A DNA stretch of 54,039 bases from Lachnospiraceae bacterium (lineage in GTDB: Bacteria; Bacillota; Clostridia; Lachnospirales; Lachnospiraceae), in contig JAHAYJ010000121.1 in the NCBI GenBank assembly GCA_018384375.1, forward strand, positions 1 to 54,039, given 5' to 3'. Made by a program: the position numbers and the translations under genes. The notes beneath the pieces were generated by a model. That model was given only the letters and a program-made list of their open reading frames with translations, searched no databases and was not told where the DNA came from. Shown piece by piece: positions 24,490 through 33,617 of this stretch. Positions within the stretch are counted from its first letter, which is position 1, and the number at the start of each line of letters is the position of its first letter.

Positions 24490-25822
24490 TATGATTACGG
24501 ATCATCCGGGAAGATCACTCTTTTTCTTTGCGCTTCCCATGATATTGGGAAATCTGTTTCAGCAGTTTTATACCACAGTGGATTCCATCATAGTGGGACA
24601 ATTTGTGGGAGAGGAAGCACTGGCTGCAGTGGGTGCCTCCTATTCTCTGACGGCTGTTTTTATCATGATTGCCATTGGAGGCGGAATCGGGGCATCTGTC
24701 ATCACCTCCCAATATCTGGGGGCGGAACGCTTTGGAAGGATGAAGACATCTGTATATACAGCATTGCTCAGCTTTCTGGTGCTGAGTATTTTGCTTGGTA
24801 CTGTTGGACTGATGCTGAGCGGCAGAATTCTTTCAGGACTGAACACACCGCAGAACATTATGAGAGATGCGATGCGATACCTGCAGATCTATTTCCTCGG
24901 ACTGCCGTTCCTTTTTATGTATAATATTCTTTCCTCCGTGTTCAATGCGCTGGGAAATTCCAGAATACCGCTTTATCTGCTGATTTTTTCATCTTTATTA
25001 AATATTGGGATGGATCTTTTGTTTGTGGGAAGCTTTGGACTCGGTGTGGCAGGAGCGGCAGCGGCAACAGTATTGGCACAGGGGCTATCGGCAGTGATTT
25101 CCTTTTGTCTTCTGTTGCATACTCTGAAAGAATACGCTGCGGAGGAAAAAGCTGTACTGTTTGAATTTCAGATACTTGGGGACATGATCCGTGTCGCCAT
25201 TCCGTCCATGCTGCAGCAGTCTATTGTGTCGATCGGAATGCTTCTGGTACAGTCTGTGGTAAACGGCTTCGGATCCTCCGTGCTTGCCGGTTATACTGCG
25301 GGTATGCGGATCGAATCCATCTGTATTGTTCCGATGATTGCCTGTGGAAATGCAGTTTCAACCTTTACGGCGCAGAATCTGGGGGCCGGAGCCCCACAGA
25401 GAGTAAAGGAAGGTTATCACGCAGCGGTCAAGATGGTAGCGGTATTTGCAGTGATCATATGCACCATACTTACATTGTTTCATAAAGAAATTATTAGTTC
25501 TTTTTTGGAAGCCGGAAGTGATGAGGCAGCCTTTGCCACAGGAAATGCATATCTTTCTTTTATTGCATTTTTCTTCATTTTTATTGGACTGAAAGCAATT
25601 ACTGATGGTGTGTTGAGAGGTGCAGGGGATGTGCTTGTATTTACTCTGGCCAATCTGGTAAATCTGGGAATTCGGGTTGCTTTTGCATTTACCTTTGCAC
25701 CGATCATTGGTGTACAGGCAGTATGGATGGCAGTTCCCATAGGCTGGGCAGTAAATTTCCTGATTTCGTTTGTCAGGTATTTGTCCGGTAAATGGAGCAG
25801 AAAGCAGTTGATAAAGGTATAG
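24476..25822 (+). CDS. MATE family efflux transporter
   Basis: 448 aa with about 12 hydrophobic segments in two homologous halves. The N-terminus (P-M-I-L-G-N-L-F-Q-Q-F-Y-T-T-V-D-S-I-I-V-G-Q-F) carries the typical MATE segment. MATE proteins export cationic drugs or metabolites using Na+ or H+ gradients; the substrate is not predictable here. The start lies inside the preceding peptidase-like gene (14-nt overlap) and xpt follows after 54 nt. Confidence 0.94.
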   Translation: MKKYNMITDHPGRSLFFFALPMILGNLFQQFYTTVDSIIVGQFVGEEALAAVGASYSLTAVFIMIAIGGGIGASVITSQYLGAERFGRMKTSVYTALLSFLVLSILLGTVGLMLSGRILSGLNTPQNIMRDAMRYLQIYFLGLPFLFMYNILSSVFNALGNSRIPLYLLIFSSLLNIGMDLLFVGSFGLGVAGAAAATVLAQGLSAVISFCLLLHTLKEYAAEEKAVLFEFQILGDMIRVAIPSMLQQSIVSIGMLLVQSVVNGFGSSVLAGYTAGMRIESICIVPMIACGNAVSTFTAQNLGAGAPQRVKEGYHAAVKMVAVFAVIICTILTLFHKEIISSFLEAGSDEAAFATGNAYLSFIAFFFIFIGLKAITDGVLRGAGDVLVFTLANLVNLGIRVAFAFTFAPIIGVQAVWMAVPIGWAVNFLISFVRYLSGKWSRKQLIKV

Positions 25823-25876
25823 GAGTGGTAGTAAAATATCAGAATAAGATACTGATACACAAGGAGGAAACTTAAC

Positions 25877-26455
25877 GTGCAGCTTTTGGAAGAACGGATT
25901 CGCAGGGACGGCATCGTCAAGCCGGGCAATGTACTTAAGGTAGACAGTTTTTTGAATCATCAGATGGATGTGGAGCTTTTTAATGAGATGGGAAAAGAGT
26001 TCAGACGTCTTTTCCCCAGTGAAAAAATCAACAAGATTCTTACCATCGAGGCATCGGGAATCGGGATTGCCTGTATTGCTGCACAATATTTCCATGTGCC
26101 GGTGGTGTTTGCCAAGAAATCTCAAAGCATTAACCTGGATGGAGACCAGTACACCACAAAGGTGGAATCCTTTACCCATAAGAGAGTTTATGATGTGATC
26201 GTGGCCAAGAAATTTCTCGGAAAGGAGGATCACGTGCTGATCATTGATGATTTCCTTGCAAACGGTTGTGCAGTGGCAGGCCTGATTGATCTGGTCATGA
26301 GCGCAGGTGCAACTGTGGAAGGCGTGGGAATTGCAGTGGAAAAAGGCTTCCAGGAGGGTGGGAAGCTGCTTCGAAATAAAGGAGTGAGAGTGGAATCCCT
26401 TGCCATAGTGGAAAGCATGGATGCAAAGACCGGGGAAATTGTATTCCGTTCATAA
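25877..26455 (+). CDS. xpt: xanthine phosphoribosyltransferase
   Basis: 192 aa, converts xanthine plus PRPP to XMP in purine salvage; cytosolic. The PRPP loop is [11 protein letters not shown] (about residues 121-131) and the N-terminus matches Xpt ([10 protein letters not shown]). The start is GTG 25877, chosen because AAGGAGG ends 9 nt upstream. No purine riboswitch fits in the 54-nt gap after the MATE gene, and no pbuX follows, unlike the usual xpt-pbuX operon. Confidence 0.95.
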   Translation: MQLLEERIRRDGIVKPGNVLKVDSFLNHQMDVELFNEMGKEFRRLFPSEKINKILTIEASGIGIACIAAQYFHVPVVFAKKSQSINLDGDQYTTKVESFTHKRVYDVIVAKKFLGKEDHVLIIDDFLANGCAVAGLIDLVMSAGATVEGVGIAVEKGFQEGGKLLRNKGVRVESLAIVESMDAKTGEIVFRS

Positions 26456-26494
26456 AAGGAAAATTGCGGATGAAATTCGATTCTGCAAAATGAT

Positions 26495-26540
26495 AAAAAA
26501 GCCCTTAGACTTTCTGTTTGAAAGTCTAAGGGCTTTTCAT
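26495..26540 (+). terminator. bidirectional terminator between xpt and the penicillin-binding protein gene
   Basis: Perfect stem GCCCTTAGACTTTC / GAAAGTCTAAGGGC with loop TGTTT, flanked by A6 on the left and T-rich sequence on the right, so it can terminate both convergent genes. Confidence 0.92.
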
Positions 26541-26544
26541 TTTT

Positions 26545-29304
26545 TTATTGGACACCGCCGTTGCTGTCATCCATAGGAACTGCAGGTGCTGCAGCTTCTG
26601 CGGGAGGTGCGGCTTCACCGGGGGCCCCTTCAGCGGCGGCCTGTGCCTGTTGCTGAAGAACTGCCTGGGCAGCAGCAATTTCTCCACGCTGTTGTTCGAT
26701 AATGGCTTCAATGTTTGGTTGTGCCATGAATTCTGCATTGTGAGGACAGGTGTTACCCTGGCTGCCCGGAACAACTACAGTTGACACGCTGCCATCCTCA
26801 TTGGTTACTTCCTGAGTGACAGAAGAGCCCTGCTGGAGAAGAGGATCCTCTACTGGAGTCAGTTCCAGAACACCATCTACCTTAAACGGACATTGTTCGC
26901 AGGCCGGTAGATTGTTGTACTGACAAATAGAACCCTGATAATGGACATCACAGCTTTCGGTTGGGACAGTTCCCTCTGCAAAATATTCTGTCGTCAGAGT
27001 GCCATCGCACAGACCGGCAATGGGAAGCTTTCCTGAACGCGCACATACCGTTGCCTGCACAATACCGCTGGAAGGCATTTTAAAGGACTCGCTTGGCAAA
27101 TCCTCATGAATTCTGGACATGACCGCACGCCAGAGCTTCTTGGCGAGGTTTCTTTCCTCCCCTTTACGGAGCTTGACATTATTGTCGTATCCGGCCCAGG
27201 TGGTAGCTGTATAGTAAGGAGTATATCCGGAGAACCAGATATCGTTGTAATCAGAGGTCGTACCTGTTTTCCCGGCAATTGCCATATTTCCGAAGTTGAC
27301 GGAGGCTCCCGTACCGCTTGTAACTACATCCTGCATTGCATCTGTAAGAAGCCATGCGGTTGTCTCTTTGATTACCTGCCTGGATTCCGGCTGTGTGTTG
27401 TCCAGAATTACATTGCCGTCATGATCGACAACCTTTGTATAAAGCTTTGGCTTAATATAGGTTCCGCCATTTGCGATGCAGGCATAAGCAGCATTCAATT
27501 CCTCGTTGGTGACACCGTAGGTCAGACCACCTAAGGCAAGGGATTGCTGGATGTCGGAATAAATCTGTGTTTCACCGCCAACAGTAACCTCTTCCCGGTC
27601 AACAACAGTGGTGAAACCAAAGTTTTTAACATAATCAAAGCCAAGCTGTGGCGTGATCTGGGTCAGAGTCTTAACGGCAACAATATTCATGGACTGGATG
27701 ATACCCTGGCGCAGAGAGTTAAGGCCTCTGTATTCGGAGCCCCACCAGTTGCTGACGGGACGTCCGTTTGCATAGTTAAAGGGTGCATCATTTACCATGG
27801 TGGCAAGCGTCAGGCCTGCACTGTCGAGAGCAGGTGCATAGACAGCCACGATTTTGAAGGTGGAACCCGGCTGGCGCTTTGTGTCGGTAGCCCTGTTCAG
27901 TGTACGGCTGCCTTCCTTGGCTCCACGTCCGCCGACCATGGCTACAACGTAGCCGGTATGCTGATCCTGAACAGTGATGGAAACCTGTGGCTGCGGAGTG
28001 AGGGAGATGCTTTCATCATAAACCTCAGAGCCTGGGCCTACTACGGAAGCCTTATAGCTTTCAATATCGGCATAGGCTTCTTCCTTACTGTTATAGATCA
28101 GATTATAGGAGGAATTCTGCTCCTTAAAGAAAGCACGGAACATTTCAGTGCTGTAATTCTCAAAATCACCGTTTTCCTTCTTGACGGTTAGGGCATAGTT
28201 CAGATACCAGCGGGTATCTGCAGGATAGTTTTCCTCATTGACAAATACTTCATCACAGATAGATTGAATATGAGGATCCTGGGTGGAGTAGATCTTCAGT
28301 CCCCCACTGTATAGAAGGGTAAAAGCCTGCGTTTCATTGTAGCCTGCCTCCAGAAGATCGTTCATTACATCATCGGTTAATGCGTCCACAAAGTATGTAT
28401 TAACCAGCGTGTCTTCTGCCTCTTCATTCACTACCTGAATGCGGGAATAAACATCATCCGCCATGGCTTCGTCATATTCCACCTGTGTGATATAGCCCTG
28501 ATCCAGCATGTTTTTAAGTACCTTTTCCCGTCTTTTGGCATTTTCCTCCGGATGGGAAATGGGATTCAGTCTGCTGGGATTCTGGGTAATACCGGCAATG
28601 ACGGCGCACTCGGAAAGCGTCAGAGAGTTGACGGACTTATTGAAGTAGCGCAGGGAAGCTGCCTGGACGCCCAGCGTATTCTGTCCCAGGTTAATGGTGT
28701 TCATATAATTTAGAAGAACTTCATCCTTTGACATGGATTTGGTCAGCTCAATGGCAAGGTACTGTTCCTGGATTTTTCGCTTCAGACTTTCAGCAAAGCT
28801 GTCTTCACTAGTCCAATCGGTAAACACATTGTTCTTCAAAAGCTGCTGTGTAATGGTACTGGCACCTTCGGTAAAGTGGAAGCCGTTGGTAATGCCTACA
28901 TAAGCAGCACGCAGGATACCCTTGATATCAATTCCGTTGTGCTCATAAAAACGTTCATCCTCGATTGCCACAAAGGCGTGTGCCAGATCCTCAGGAATCA
29001 TATCCTGTGTAACGGGAATACGATTGGAGTTCTGTGAGATCAGCTTGGCGATCTGATTGCCTTCCAGGTCATAGACAAAGGTTGAAAAGCCGGTAGGAGT
29101 GACTTTGACATTTTCAATGCTGGGTGAGGTGTCGATGATGCCCTTAAAAACCCCAAGCCCCAAGCTGATGCCGATAATACCAACAGCCAGAATACAAAGC
29201 AGGGAAAGATTTGTCACTGCAAGGAGCAGCTTTTTCCCAAATTTGGTTGATTTAGCATTCAGGGATTTCTGCTTGGCTCGAATCCCTTTTTTACTGTAAT
29301 TCAT
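26545..29304 (-). CDS. class A penicillin-binding protein, PBP1a type
   Basis: 919 aa bifunctional peptidoglycan synthase. A basic cytoplasmic start, one membrane segment (about 25-52), then the GT51 glycosyltransferase with I-E-D-E-R-F-Y-E-H (catalytic Glu near 115) and E-G-A-S-T-I-T-Q-Q. The transpeptidase has S-T-F-K with nucleophile Ser481, S-M-N (SxN) and G-K-T-G-T. A Cys-containing segment (about 770-840) and a low-complexity Ala/Gln/Pro tail (last 60 residues) follow. Start ATG 29304 has TGGAGGC upstream. Family assignment is firm; the tail has no known function. Confidence 0.96.
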   Translation of the reverse strand: MNYSKKGIRAKQKSLNAKSTKFGKKLLLAVTNLSLLCILAVGIIGISLGLGVFKGIIDTSPSIENVKVTPTGFSTFVYDLEGNQIAKLISQNSNRIPVTQDMIPEDLAHAFVAIEDERFYEHNGIDIKGILRAAYVGITNGFHFTEGASTITQQLLKNNVFTDWTSEDSFAESLKRKIQEQYLAIELTKSMSKDEVLLNYMNTINLGQNTLGVQAASLRYFNKSVNSLTLSECAVIAGITQNPSRLNPISHPEENAKRREKVLKNMLDQGYITQVEYDEAMADDVYSRIQVVNEEAEDTLVNTYFVDALTDDVMNDLLEAGYNETQAFTLLYSGGLKIYSTQDPHIQSICDEVFVNEENYPADTRWYLNYALTVKKENGDFENYSTEMFRAFFKEQNSSYNLIYNSKEEAYADIESYKASVVGPGSEVYDESISLTPQPQVSITVQDQHTGYVVAMVGGRGAKEGSRTLNRATDTKRQPGSTFKIVAVYAPALDSAGLTLATMVNDAPFNYANGRPVSNWWGSEYRGLNSLRQGIIQSMNIVAVKTLTQITPQLGFDYVKNFGFTTVVDREEVTVGGETQIYSDIQQSLALGGLTYGVTNEELNAAYACIANGGTYIKPKLYTKVVDHDGNVILDNTQPESRQVIKETTAWLLTDAMQDVVTSGTGASVNFGNMAIAGKTGTTSDYNDIWFSGYTPYYTATTWAGYDNNVKLRKGEERNLAKKLWRAVMSRIHEDLPSESFKMPSSGIVQATVCARSGKLPIAGLCDGTLTTEYFAEGTVPTESCDVHYQGSICQYNNLPACEQCPFKVDGVLELTPVEDPLLQQGSSVTQEVTNEDGSVSTVVVPGSQGNTCPHNAEFMAQPNIEAIIEQQRGEIAAAQAVLQQQAQAAAEGAPGEAAPPAEAAAPAVPMDDSNGGVQ

Positions 29305-29488
29305 TTATATGCCTCCATAAAGCTTAATACAAATTTCATGTTTGCAATATATAGAGTATACCAAAATGTGGATTTGAAATAAAGTTTTTTTATGATTTAT
29401 TAAGAATTGTTCACAAATAAATACGGCTTTATACAGAAAAAAGGAAAGAAAAATGAAACCGCGCAAATTCCGCAAAACCGCTCAATGC

Positions 29489-29516
29489 TTGACTTTCCTT
29501 AGCAAAATGATATAAT
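29489..29516 (+). promoter_or_regulatory. sigma-A promoter of the ABC importer operon
   Basis: TTGACT (29489-29494), 16-bp spacer, TATAAT (29511-29516), leaving a leader of only about 36 nt before the lipoprotein ATG. There is no room for a T-box or other riboswitch. Confidence 0.8.
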
Positions 29517-29558
29517 CAGGTGGTCATGATTTGTCATGATGAATGGAGGATGGATATT

Positions 29559-30680
29559 ATGAAAAACAAGAATGTAATGAAGAAAATGAGCTGTCTGTTC
29601 ATGGCAGCAGCAATGACCATGAGCCTTGCAGCCTGTGGTTCTGCTAAGACACAGGAGACAGCAGGAGAAGCTGCTACTGAGGTGGCTGAAAGTGCTGAGA
29701 CGGTGGAGAATACCGCTGAAACAGGTAAAGACGCTTCCGGCAAGGTCTTTAAAGTAGGTATCTGTAACTATGTGGATGATGCGTCCCTGAACCAGATTGT
29801 TGAGAATATGGAAAGCAGACTGGAAGAAGCCGGACAAGAGCTGGGCGTAACCTTTGAAGTTTCTTATGATAATTGTAATGCAGATGCGGCAGTGATGAAT
29901 CAGATTATTGCGAATTTCGAGGCTGACCAGGTGGATCTGATGGTTGGTGTTGCTACACCTGTTGCCATGGCAATGCAGGCAGCAACAGAGGAGACCAAGA
30001 CCCCTGTTGTATTCGCCGCAGTTTCTGACCCTGTCGGCGTAGCACTGGTTGACTCTCTTGAGGCACCCGGCGCAAATATTACCGGTACCAGTGATTATCT
30101 GGATACTGCAGCTATCATGAATCTGATCTTTGCTGCAAACCCTGATGCATCTAAGATCGGTCTTCTTTACGATCTGGGTCAGGATTCTTCTACCGGTGCA
30201 ATTGAATCTGCAAAGAAGTATCTGGATGAAAAGGGCGTTGAGTATGTGGAACATACAGGCACGACCAACGATGAGATCATTCTCGCAGCGCAGGCATTTG
30301 TCGCTGATGGCGTGGATGCAATCTTTACCCCTACCGATAACAGTGTAATGACTGCAGAGCTTTCCATTTATGAGACACTTGCTGAGGCAAAGATTCCCCA
30401 CTACACCGGAGCTGATTCCTTCGCATTAAACGGTGCTTTCTTAGGCTATGGTGTTGATTATGCAAACCTCGGCAGGCAGACCGCCGATATTATTGTTGAT
30501 ATTCTGGTGAACGGAGCTGATCCTGCCACTACTGCGGTTAAGACCTTTGATAACGGTATTGCAACCGTAAATACGGAGACCTGTGAAACGATCGGCTATG
30601 ATTTTGAAACGATCAAGGAGACATTCAAACCTTATTGTACGCAGGTAAATGAAATTGTAACTGCTGAGAGCTTTAACTAA
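29559..30680 (+). CDS. ABC transporter substrate-binding lipoprotein (TrpX-like, ABC_sub_bind)
   Basis: 373 aa from ATG 29559; GGAGGA lies 8 nt upstream, so ATG 29520 and 29550 are less likely. Lipoprotein signal peptide with lipobox S-L-A-A-C, then an acidic linker rich in E, T and A, then a two-lobe binding domain starting V-F-K-V-G-I. The fold and gene order match the TrpXYZ-type importers, many of which are predicted to take up aromatic amino acids; the ligand here is not established. Operon: binding protein, permease, ATPase. Confidence 0.9.
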   Translation: MKNKNVMKKMSCLFMAAAMTMSLAACGSAKTQETAGEAATEVAESAETVENTAETGKDASGKVFKVGICNYVDDASLNQIVENMESRLEEAGQELGVTFEVSYDNCNADAAVMNQIIANFEADQVDLMVGVATPVAMAMQAATEETKTPVVFAAVSDPVGVALVDSLEAPGANITGTSDYLDTAAIMNLIFAANPDASKIGLLYDLGQDSSTGAIESAKKYLDEKGVEYVEHTGTTNDEIILAAQAFVADGVDAIFTPTDNSVMTAELSIYETLAEAKIPHYTGADSFALNGAFLGYGVDYANLGRQTADIIVDILVNGADPATTAVKTFDNGIATVNTETCETIGYDFETIKETFKPYCTQVNEIVTAESFN

Positions 30681-30715
30681 ATTAAAAATGTGATTTGTAC
30701 GACTGGAGGTAAGCT

Positions 30716-31645
30716 GTGTCTATTCCCGTTATGCTATCCTTGGGGCAAACAGCCCTGGAACTAGGTTTGATCTGTTCACTTACAGTGCTGGCACTGTTTC
30801 TGAGCTATACAATGCTGAATGTCTGCGATTTGTCCACAGACGGCTGCTTTACATTGGGAGCAGCTGTAGGTGCGATCGTTGCCATATCCGGACATCCATT
30901 TTTGTCCATTTTGGCAGCAATGGGTGCAGGTATCTGTTCCGGCTTTATTACAGCCCTGCTTCAAACGCGGATGGGAATTGACAGCCTGCTTTCCGGTATC
31001 ATCGTAAATACGGCGCTTTATTCTGTAAATATAGCTGTTATGGGAGGGTCTTCTCTTTTAAACATGAATAAGACGGAGACGGTCTTTACCGTAGTAAAGA
31101 GTGCGCTTGAGAATACCCCCCTGAAAAGCTACTATATCCTGATCGTTGCCGTGCTTGCAGTGGCACTTGTCATTGCATTTCTGGTATTTTTCCTAAATAC
31201 CAGGCTGGGGCTGGCAATCCGGGCAACCGGAAATAATCCGGATATGGTAAAGTCTTCTTCAATCAATCCTATCTTTACAACGACAGTAGGCTTGTGTGTA
31301 TCCAATGCCTTTACGGGCTTATCCGGCTGCCTGTTGGCACAATCCCAAAAGTCTGTAGATATCAATATCGGTCAGGGAATGGTCACCATTGCACTGGCTT
31401 CTCTGCTGATCGGAGGAACTGTGCTGGGAAAAGGAAGCATCCTGGTAAGAGCCATTGGCGTAGTACTGGGGTCCTTTATTTTCAGACTGGTCTATACCAT
31501 TGCCCTGAGATTCCATATGCCTGCATTTATGCTGAAGCTTGTTTCTTCCGTTATTGTCATTCTGGCAATTTCCGTACCTTATTTAAAGAAGCAATGGCCG
31601 ATGATTAAGAGGCGGTTCCTGTATCGGGGAAAGGAGGAAAGATAA
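30716..31645 (+). CDS. ABC transporter permease (TrpY-like)
   Basis: 309 aa with eight to ten hydrophobic segments, of the branched-chain-permease-like class (N-T-R-L-G-L-A-I-R-A-T-G-N-N is the EAA-type loop that contacts the ATPase). Start is GTG 30716 with GGAGG 6 nt upstream. It follows the binding protein by 35 nt and precedes the ATPase by 1 nt. Confidence 0.92.
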   Translation: MSIPVMLSLGQTALELGLICSLTVLALFLSYTMLNVCDLSTDGCFTLGAAVGAIVAISGHPFLSILAAMGAGICSGFITALLQTRMGIDSLLSGIIVNTALYSVNIAVMGGSSLLNMNKTETVFTVVKSALENTPLKSYYILIVAVLAVALVIAFLVFFLNTRLGLAIRATGNNPDMVKSSSINPIFTTTVGLCVSNAFTGLSGCLLAQSQKSVDINIGQGMVTIALASLLIGGTVLGKGSILVRAIGVVLGSFIFRLVYTIALRFHMPAFMLKLVSSVIVILAISVPYLKKQWPMIKRRFLYRGKEER

Positions 31646-31646
31646 G

Positions 31647-32435
31647 ATGTTAAAAATATCGAATATCTCCAAAACCTTTAATCCCGGAACAGCCAATGAA
31701 AAGCAGGCAATCACAGGGCTGACGCTTCATTTAAAGCCGGGGGATTTTGCGACGATCATCGGCTCTAACGGAGCAGGAAAATCTACGCTGTTTAACGCAA
31801 TCTGTGGGGATTTTCTGACGGACGGCGGCAGGATAGAATTGGATGGAAGGGATATCACCTTTGTCCCGCAGCATGTAAGAGCACGTATTATCGGACGGCT
31901 GTATCAGGATCCCATGAGGGGAAGTGCGCCCGGCATGACCATTGAAGAAAATCTTGCACTGGCAGCGGGCTCCGGTGGCTGGCTTTCCCATATGACCAGG
32001 AAAGACAAGAAAAAGTTTCAGGAGCAGCTATCCAGACTGGGGATTGGCCTGGAAGATAGAATGACGCAGCCGGTAGGGCTTTTATCCGGCGGGCAGAGAC
32101 AGGCACTGACACTGCTTATGGCTACTATGGTGCCGCCCAAGATCCTCCTGCTGGATGAGCATACGGCAGCCTTGGATCCGGCTACGGCAGAAAAGGTATT
32201 ACAGATCACAAAGGAAATTGTAGATGAGCATAAAATTACTACATTGATGGTGACCCATAATATGCAGAATGCGTTGGATATGGGAAACCGGACCCTGATG
32301 ATGGATGACGGAAGAATTGTCTATGATGTGGAAGGGGCAGAGAGAGCAAGCCTGACGGTGGAGGACCTGATGGAGAAATTCAGAGTCGGCGCCGGGAAAA
32401 AGCTTGATAATGACAGGATATTGCTTTCGAATTAA
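31647..32435 (+). CDS. ABC transporter ATP-binding protein (TrpZ-like)
   Basis: 262 aa. Walker A G-S-N-G-A-G-K-S-T (about residue 39), signature L-S-G-G-Q, Walker B I-L-L-L-D-E-H, and the switch His in V-T-H-N-M. It powers the adjacent importer on the cytoplasmic side. It begins 1 nt after the permease stop, with AAGGAGG in the permease 3' end. Confidence 0.95.
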   Translation: MLKISNISKTFNPGTANEKQAITGLTLHLKPGDFATIIGSNGAGKSTLFNAICGDFLTDGGRIELDGRDITFVPQHVRARIIGRLYQDPMRGSAPGMTIEENLALAAGSGGWLSHMTRKDKKKFQEQLSRLGIGLEDRMTQPVGLLSGGQRQALTLLMATMVPPKILLLDEHTAALDPATAEKVLQITKEIVDEHKITTLMVTHNMQNALDMGNRTLMMDDGRIVYDVEGAERASLTVEDLMEKFRVGAGKKLDNDRILLSN

Positions 32436-32440
32436 ACAGG

Positions 32441-33115
32441 ATGGCAAAGGAAGAACAGAACGGGAAGAAAACAGAGTATCCCTCTTATAAGGTTGTATAT
32501 CAGGCGGGAAGCGGCGAATATGAGGAGAAGAGGTCCCGATTTATCGCCAATGTGGCACCGGTGTCTTCGGAGGAGGAGGCGACGGCTTTTATAGAAAGCA
32601 TCCGAAAGAAATATTACGATGCCAGACACAATTGTCCTGCCTTTATAATAGGAAGAAACAGAGAACTGACCAGATGCAGTGATGACGGGGAGCCCAGCGG
32701 GACGGCGGGGAAACCGATTCTGGAGGTGCTTCTTTCGGCAGGCGTAACCAATGTGGCGGTGGTGGTGACCAGATATTTTGGAGGGACACTTCTGGGAACC
32801 GGAGGCTTGGTACGCGCTTACACCCAGGCAACCAAGGAAGGTCTTGCAGATGCAGGGATCGCAACCATGCGCTTTGGCAAGGAGCTGACCATCGGGATCG
32901 ACTATACCGATGTGGGGAAGGTCCAGTATATTCTGGGCAGCAGGCAGATAGATATTGCACAGTCCAGATATACCCAAACGGTGGAATTTGATATTCGGAT
33001 TCCGGCAGAAGCAGTAGGGGCTCTCACGAAAGAACTCACCGAAGCAACTGCTGCCCGGGCCTGCATAGAAATAACCGGGGAAGGTTACTATATGGATAAG
33101 GAATCCTTTACCTGA
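32441..33115 (+). CDS. YigZ/IMPACT (UPF0029) family protein
   Basis: 224 aa. N-terminal UPF0029 domain with R-S-R-F-I-A, D-A-R-H-N-C-P-A and D-D-G-E-P-S-G-T-A-G, then V-V-V-T-R-Y-F-G-G-T-L-L-G-T-G-G-L-V-R-A-Y, the family hallmark; C-terminal DUF1949-like ferredoxin fold. Role in bacteria is unclear (RNA or nucleotide-related). It begins 5 nt after the ABC ATPase stop, so it is in the same transcript, though with a weak ribosome site. The last codons and stop lie inside the left arm of a long inverted repeat. Confidence 0.93.
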   Translation: MAKEEQNGKKTEYPSYKVVYQAGSGEYEEKRSRFIANVAPVSSEEEATAFIESIRKKYYDARHNCPAFIIGRNRELTRCSDDGEPSGTAGKPILEVLLSAGVTNVAVVVTRYFGGTLLGTGGLVRAYTQATKEGLADAGIATMRFGKELTIGIDYTDVGKVQYILGSRQIDIAQSRYTQTVEFDIRIPAEAVGALTKELTEATAARACIEITGEGYYMDKESFT

Positions 33116-33434
33116 ACCACGCTGCCACAAATACCTATTTACCGGCTCTGGAGTCAAAACTCAAAGCCAGTTTCCGTGTATCAAGCGCAGAGCATTAAAG
33201 GGTCGTAAAAAATCGCTCAGCCTATTTCAGAAAATGTACAACCGGATTTCTTTGTTCGAAGCGGAGCAAGTTTGAAATCCGGTTGTTTATATCATTTCTG
33301 AAATGAGTTGAGCAGATTTTTTTGAACGCTTTATCTGGCTTGCGCTCGGTACACGGAAACGGCTTTTCAGACACACCGCCAGAACTGCAGTATTATTGTG
33401 ACAGTGCGGTTCGGGTAAAGGATTTGTAAAATCC
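33094..33434. repeat. long imperfect inverted repeat (foldback, MITE-like), about 157-nt arms
   Basis: Left arm 33094-33250 matches the reverse complement of 33274-33434 along its whole length with scattered mismatches and gaps. Examples of paired blocks: CCTTTACCTGAACCAC / GTGCGGTTCGGGTAAAGG, TTTCCGTGTA / TACACGGAAA, CAACCGGATTTC / GAAATCCGGTTG. The 23-nt centre is unpaired. It contains no ORF. It includes the yigZ stop codon and ends just before the mgtE promoter. It could be a foldback mobile element or a very large 3' hairpin acting as terminator. Confidence 0.85.
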
Positions 33435-33435
33435 G

Positions 33436-33464
33436 TTGACAAATTTTTTCCCGTAGGCTAAAGT
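33436..33464 (+). promoter_or_regulatory. probable promoter of mgtE
   Basis: TTGACA (33436-33441), 17-bp spacer, TAAAGT (33459-33464). The -35 begins immediately outside the right end of the inverted repeat. The leader to mgtE is about 125 nt. Confidence 0.6.
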
Positions 33465-33515
33465 AAAGAAGTGGCTGAAAAGCAAGCAATTTTCTTAAGA
33501 AGGGTGGTGGTTTTT

Positions 33516-33617
33516 ATGAGTAAAAGTACAACAGGCAGTACCGATATTCCTCCTCATGAACGGAGCATAAAAATCACATACAAGGAGAATTGCTATGGAA
33601 GAAATCAAGGATCTTGA
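33516..33617 (+). CDS. possible 33-residue leader ORF overlapping mgtE start
   Basis: ATG 33516 with AGGGTGGTGG upstream opens a 33-codon frame (begins MSKSTTGSTDIPPHERS) that ends at TGA 33615-33617, 21 nt inside mgtE in another frame. The D-I-P-P-H-E segment combines acidic and proline codons. Leader peptides that sense Mg2+ by ribosome destabilisation have such content, but this is only analogy. It could also be chance. Confidence 0.35.
   Translation: MSKSTTGSTDIPPHERSIKITYKENCYGRNQGS

Noticed and set aside
25823-25876. Purine riboswitch before xpt
   Set aside because: The gap is only 54 nt and lacks conserved purine-aptamer sequences.
25358-26233. Long minus frame across the MATE and xpt genes
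   Set aside because: Spans two recognised genes on the other strand and has no domain or ribosome site.
27106-28191. Open frames on the plus strand inside the penicillin-binding protein gene
   Set aside because: The minus-strand gene has continuous catalytic motifs; the plus frames show no domain.
29499-30401. 300-codon minus frame opposite the ABC binding protein
   Set aside because: Cys/His/Ile-rich composition typical of antisense shadow; the plus frame has a signal peptide and lipobox.
33094-33434. CRISPR or rRNA-like structure at the large inverted repeat
   Set aside because: There are only two arms, inverted rather than direct, with no spacers and no rRNA signature.
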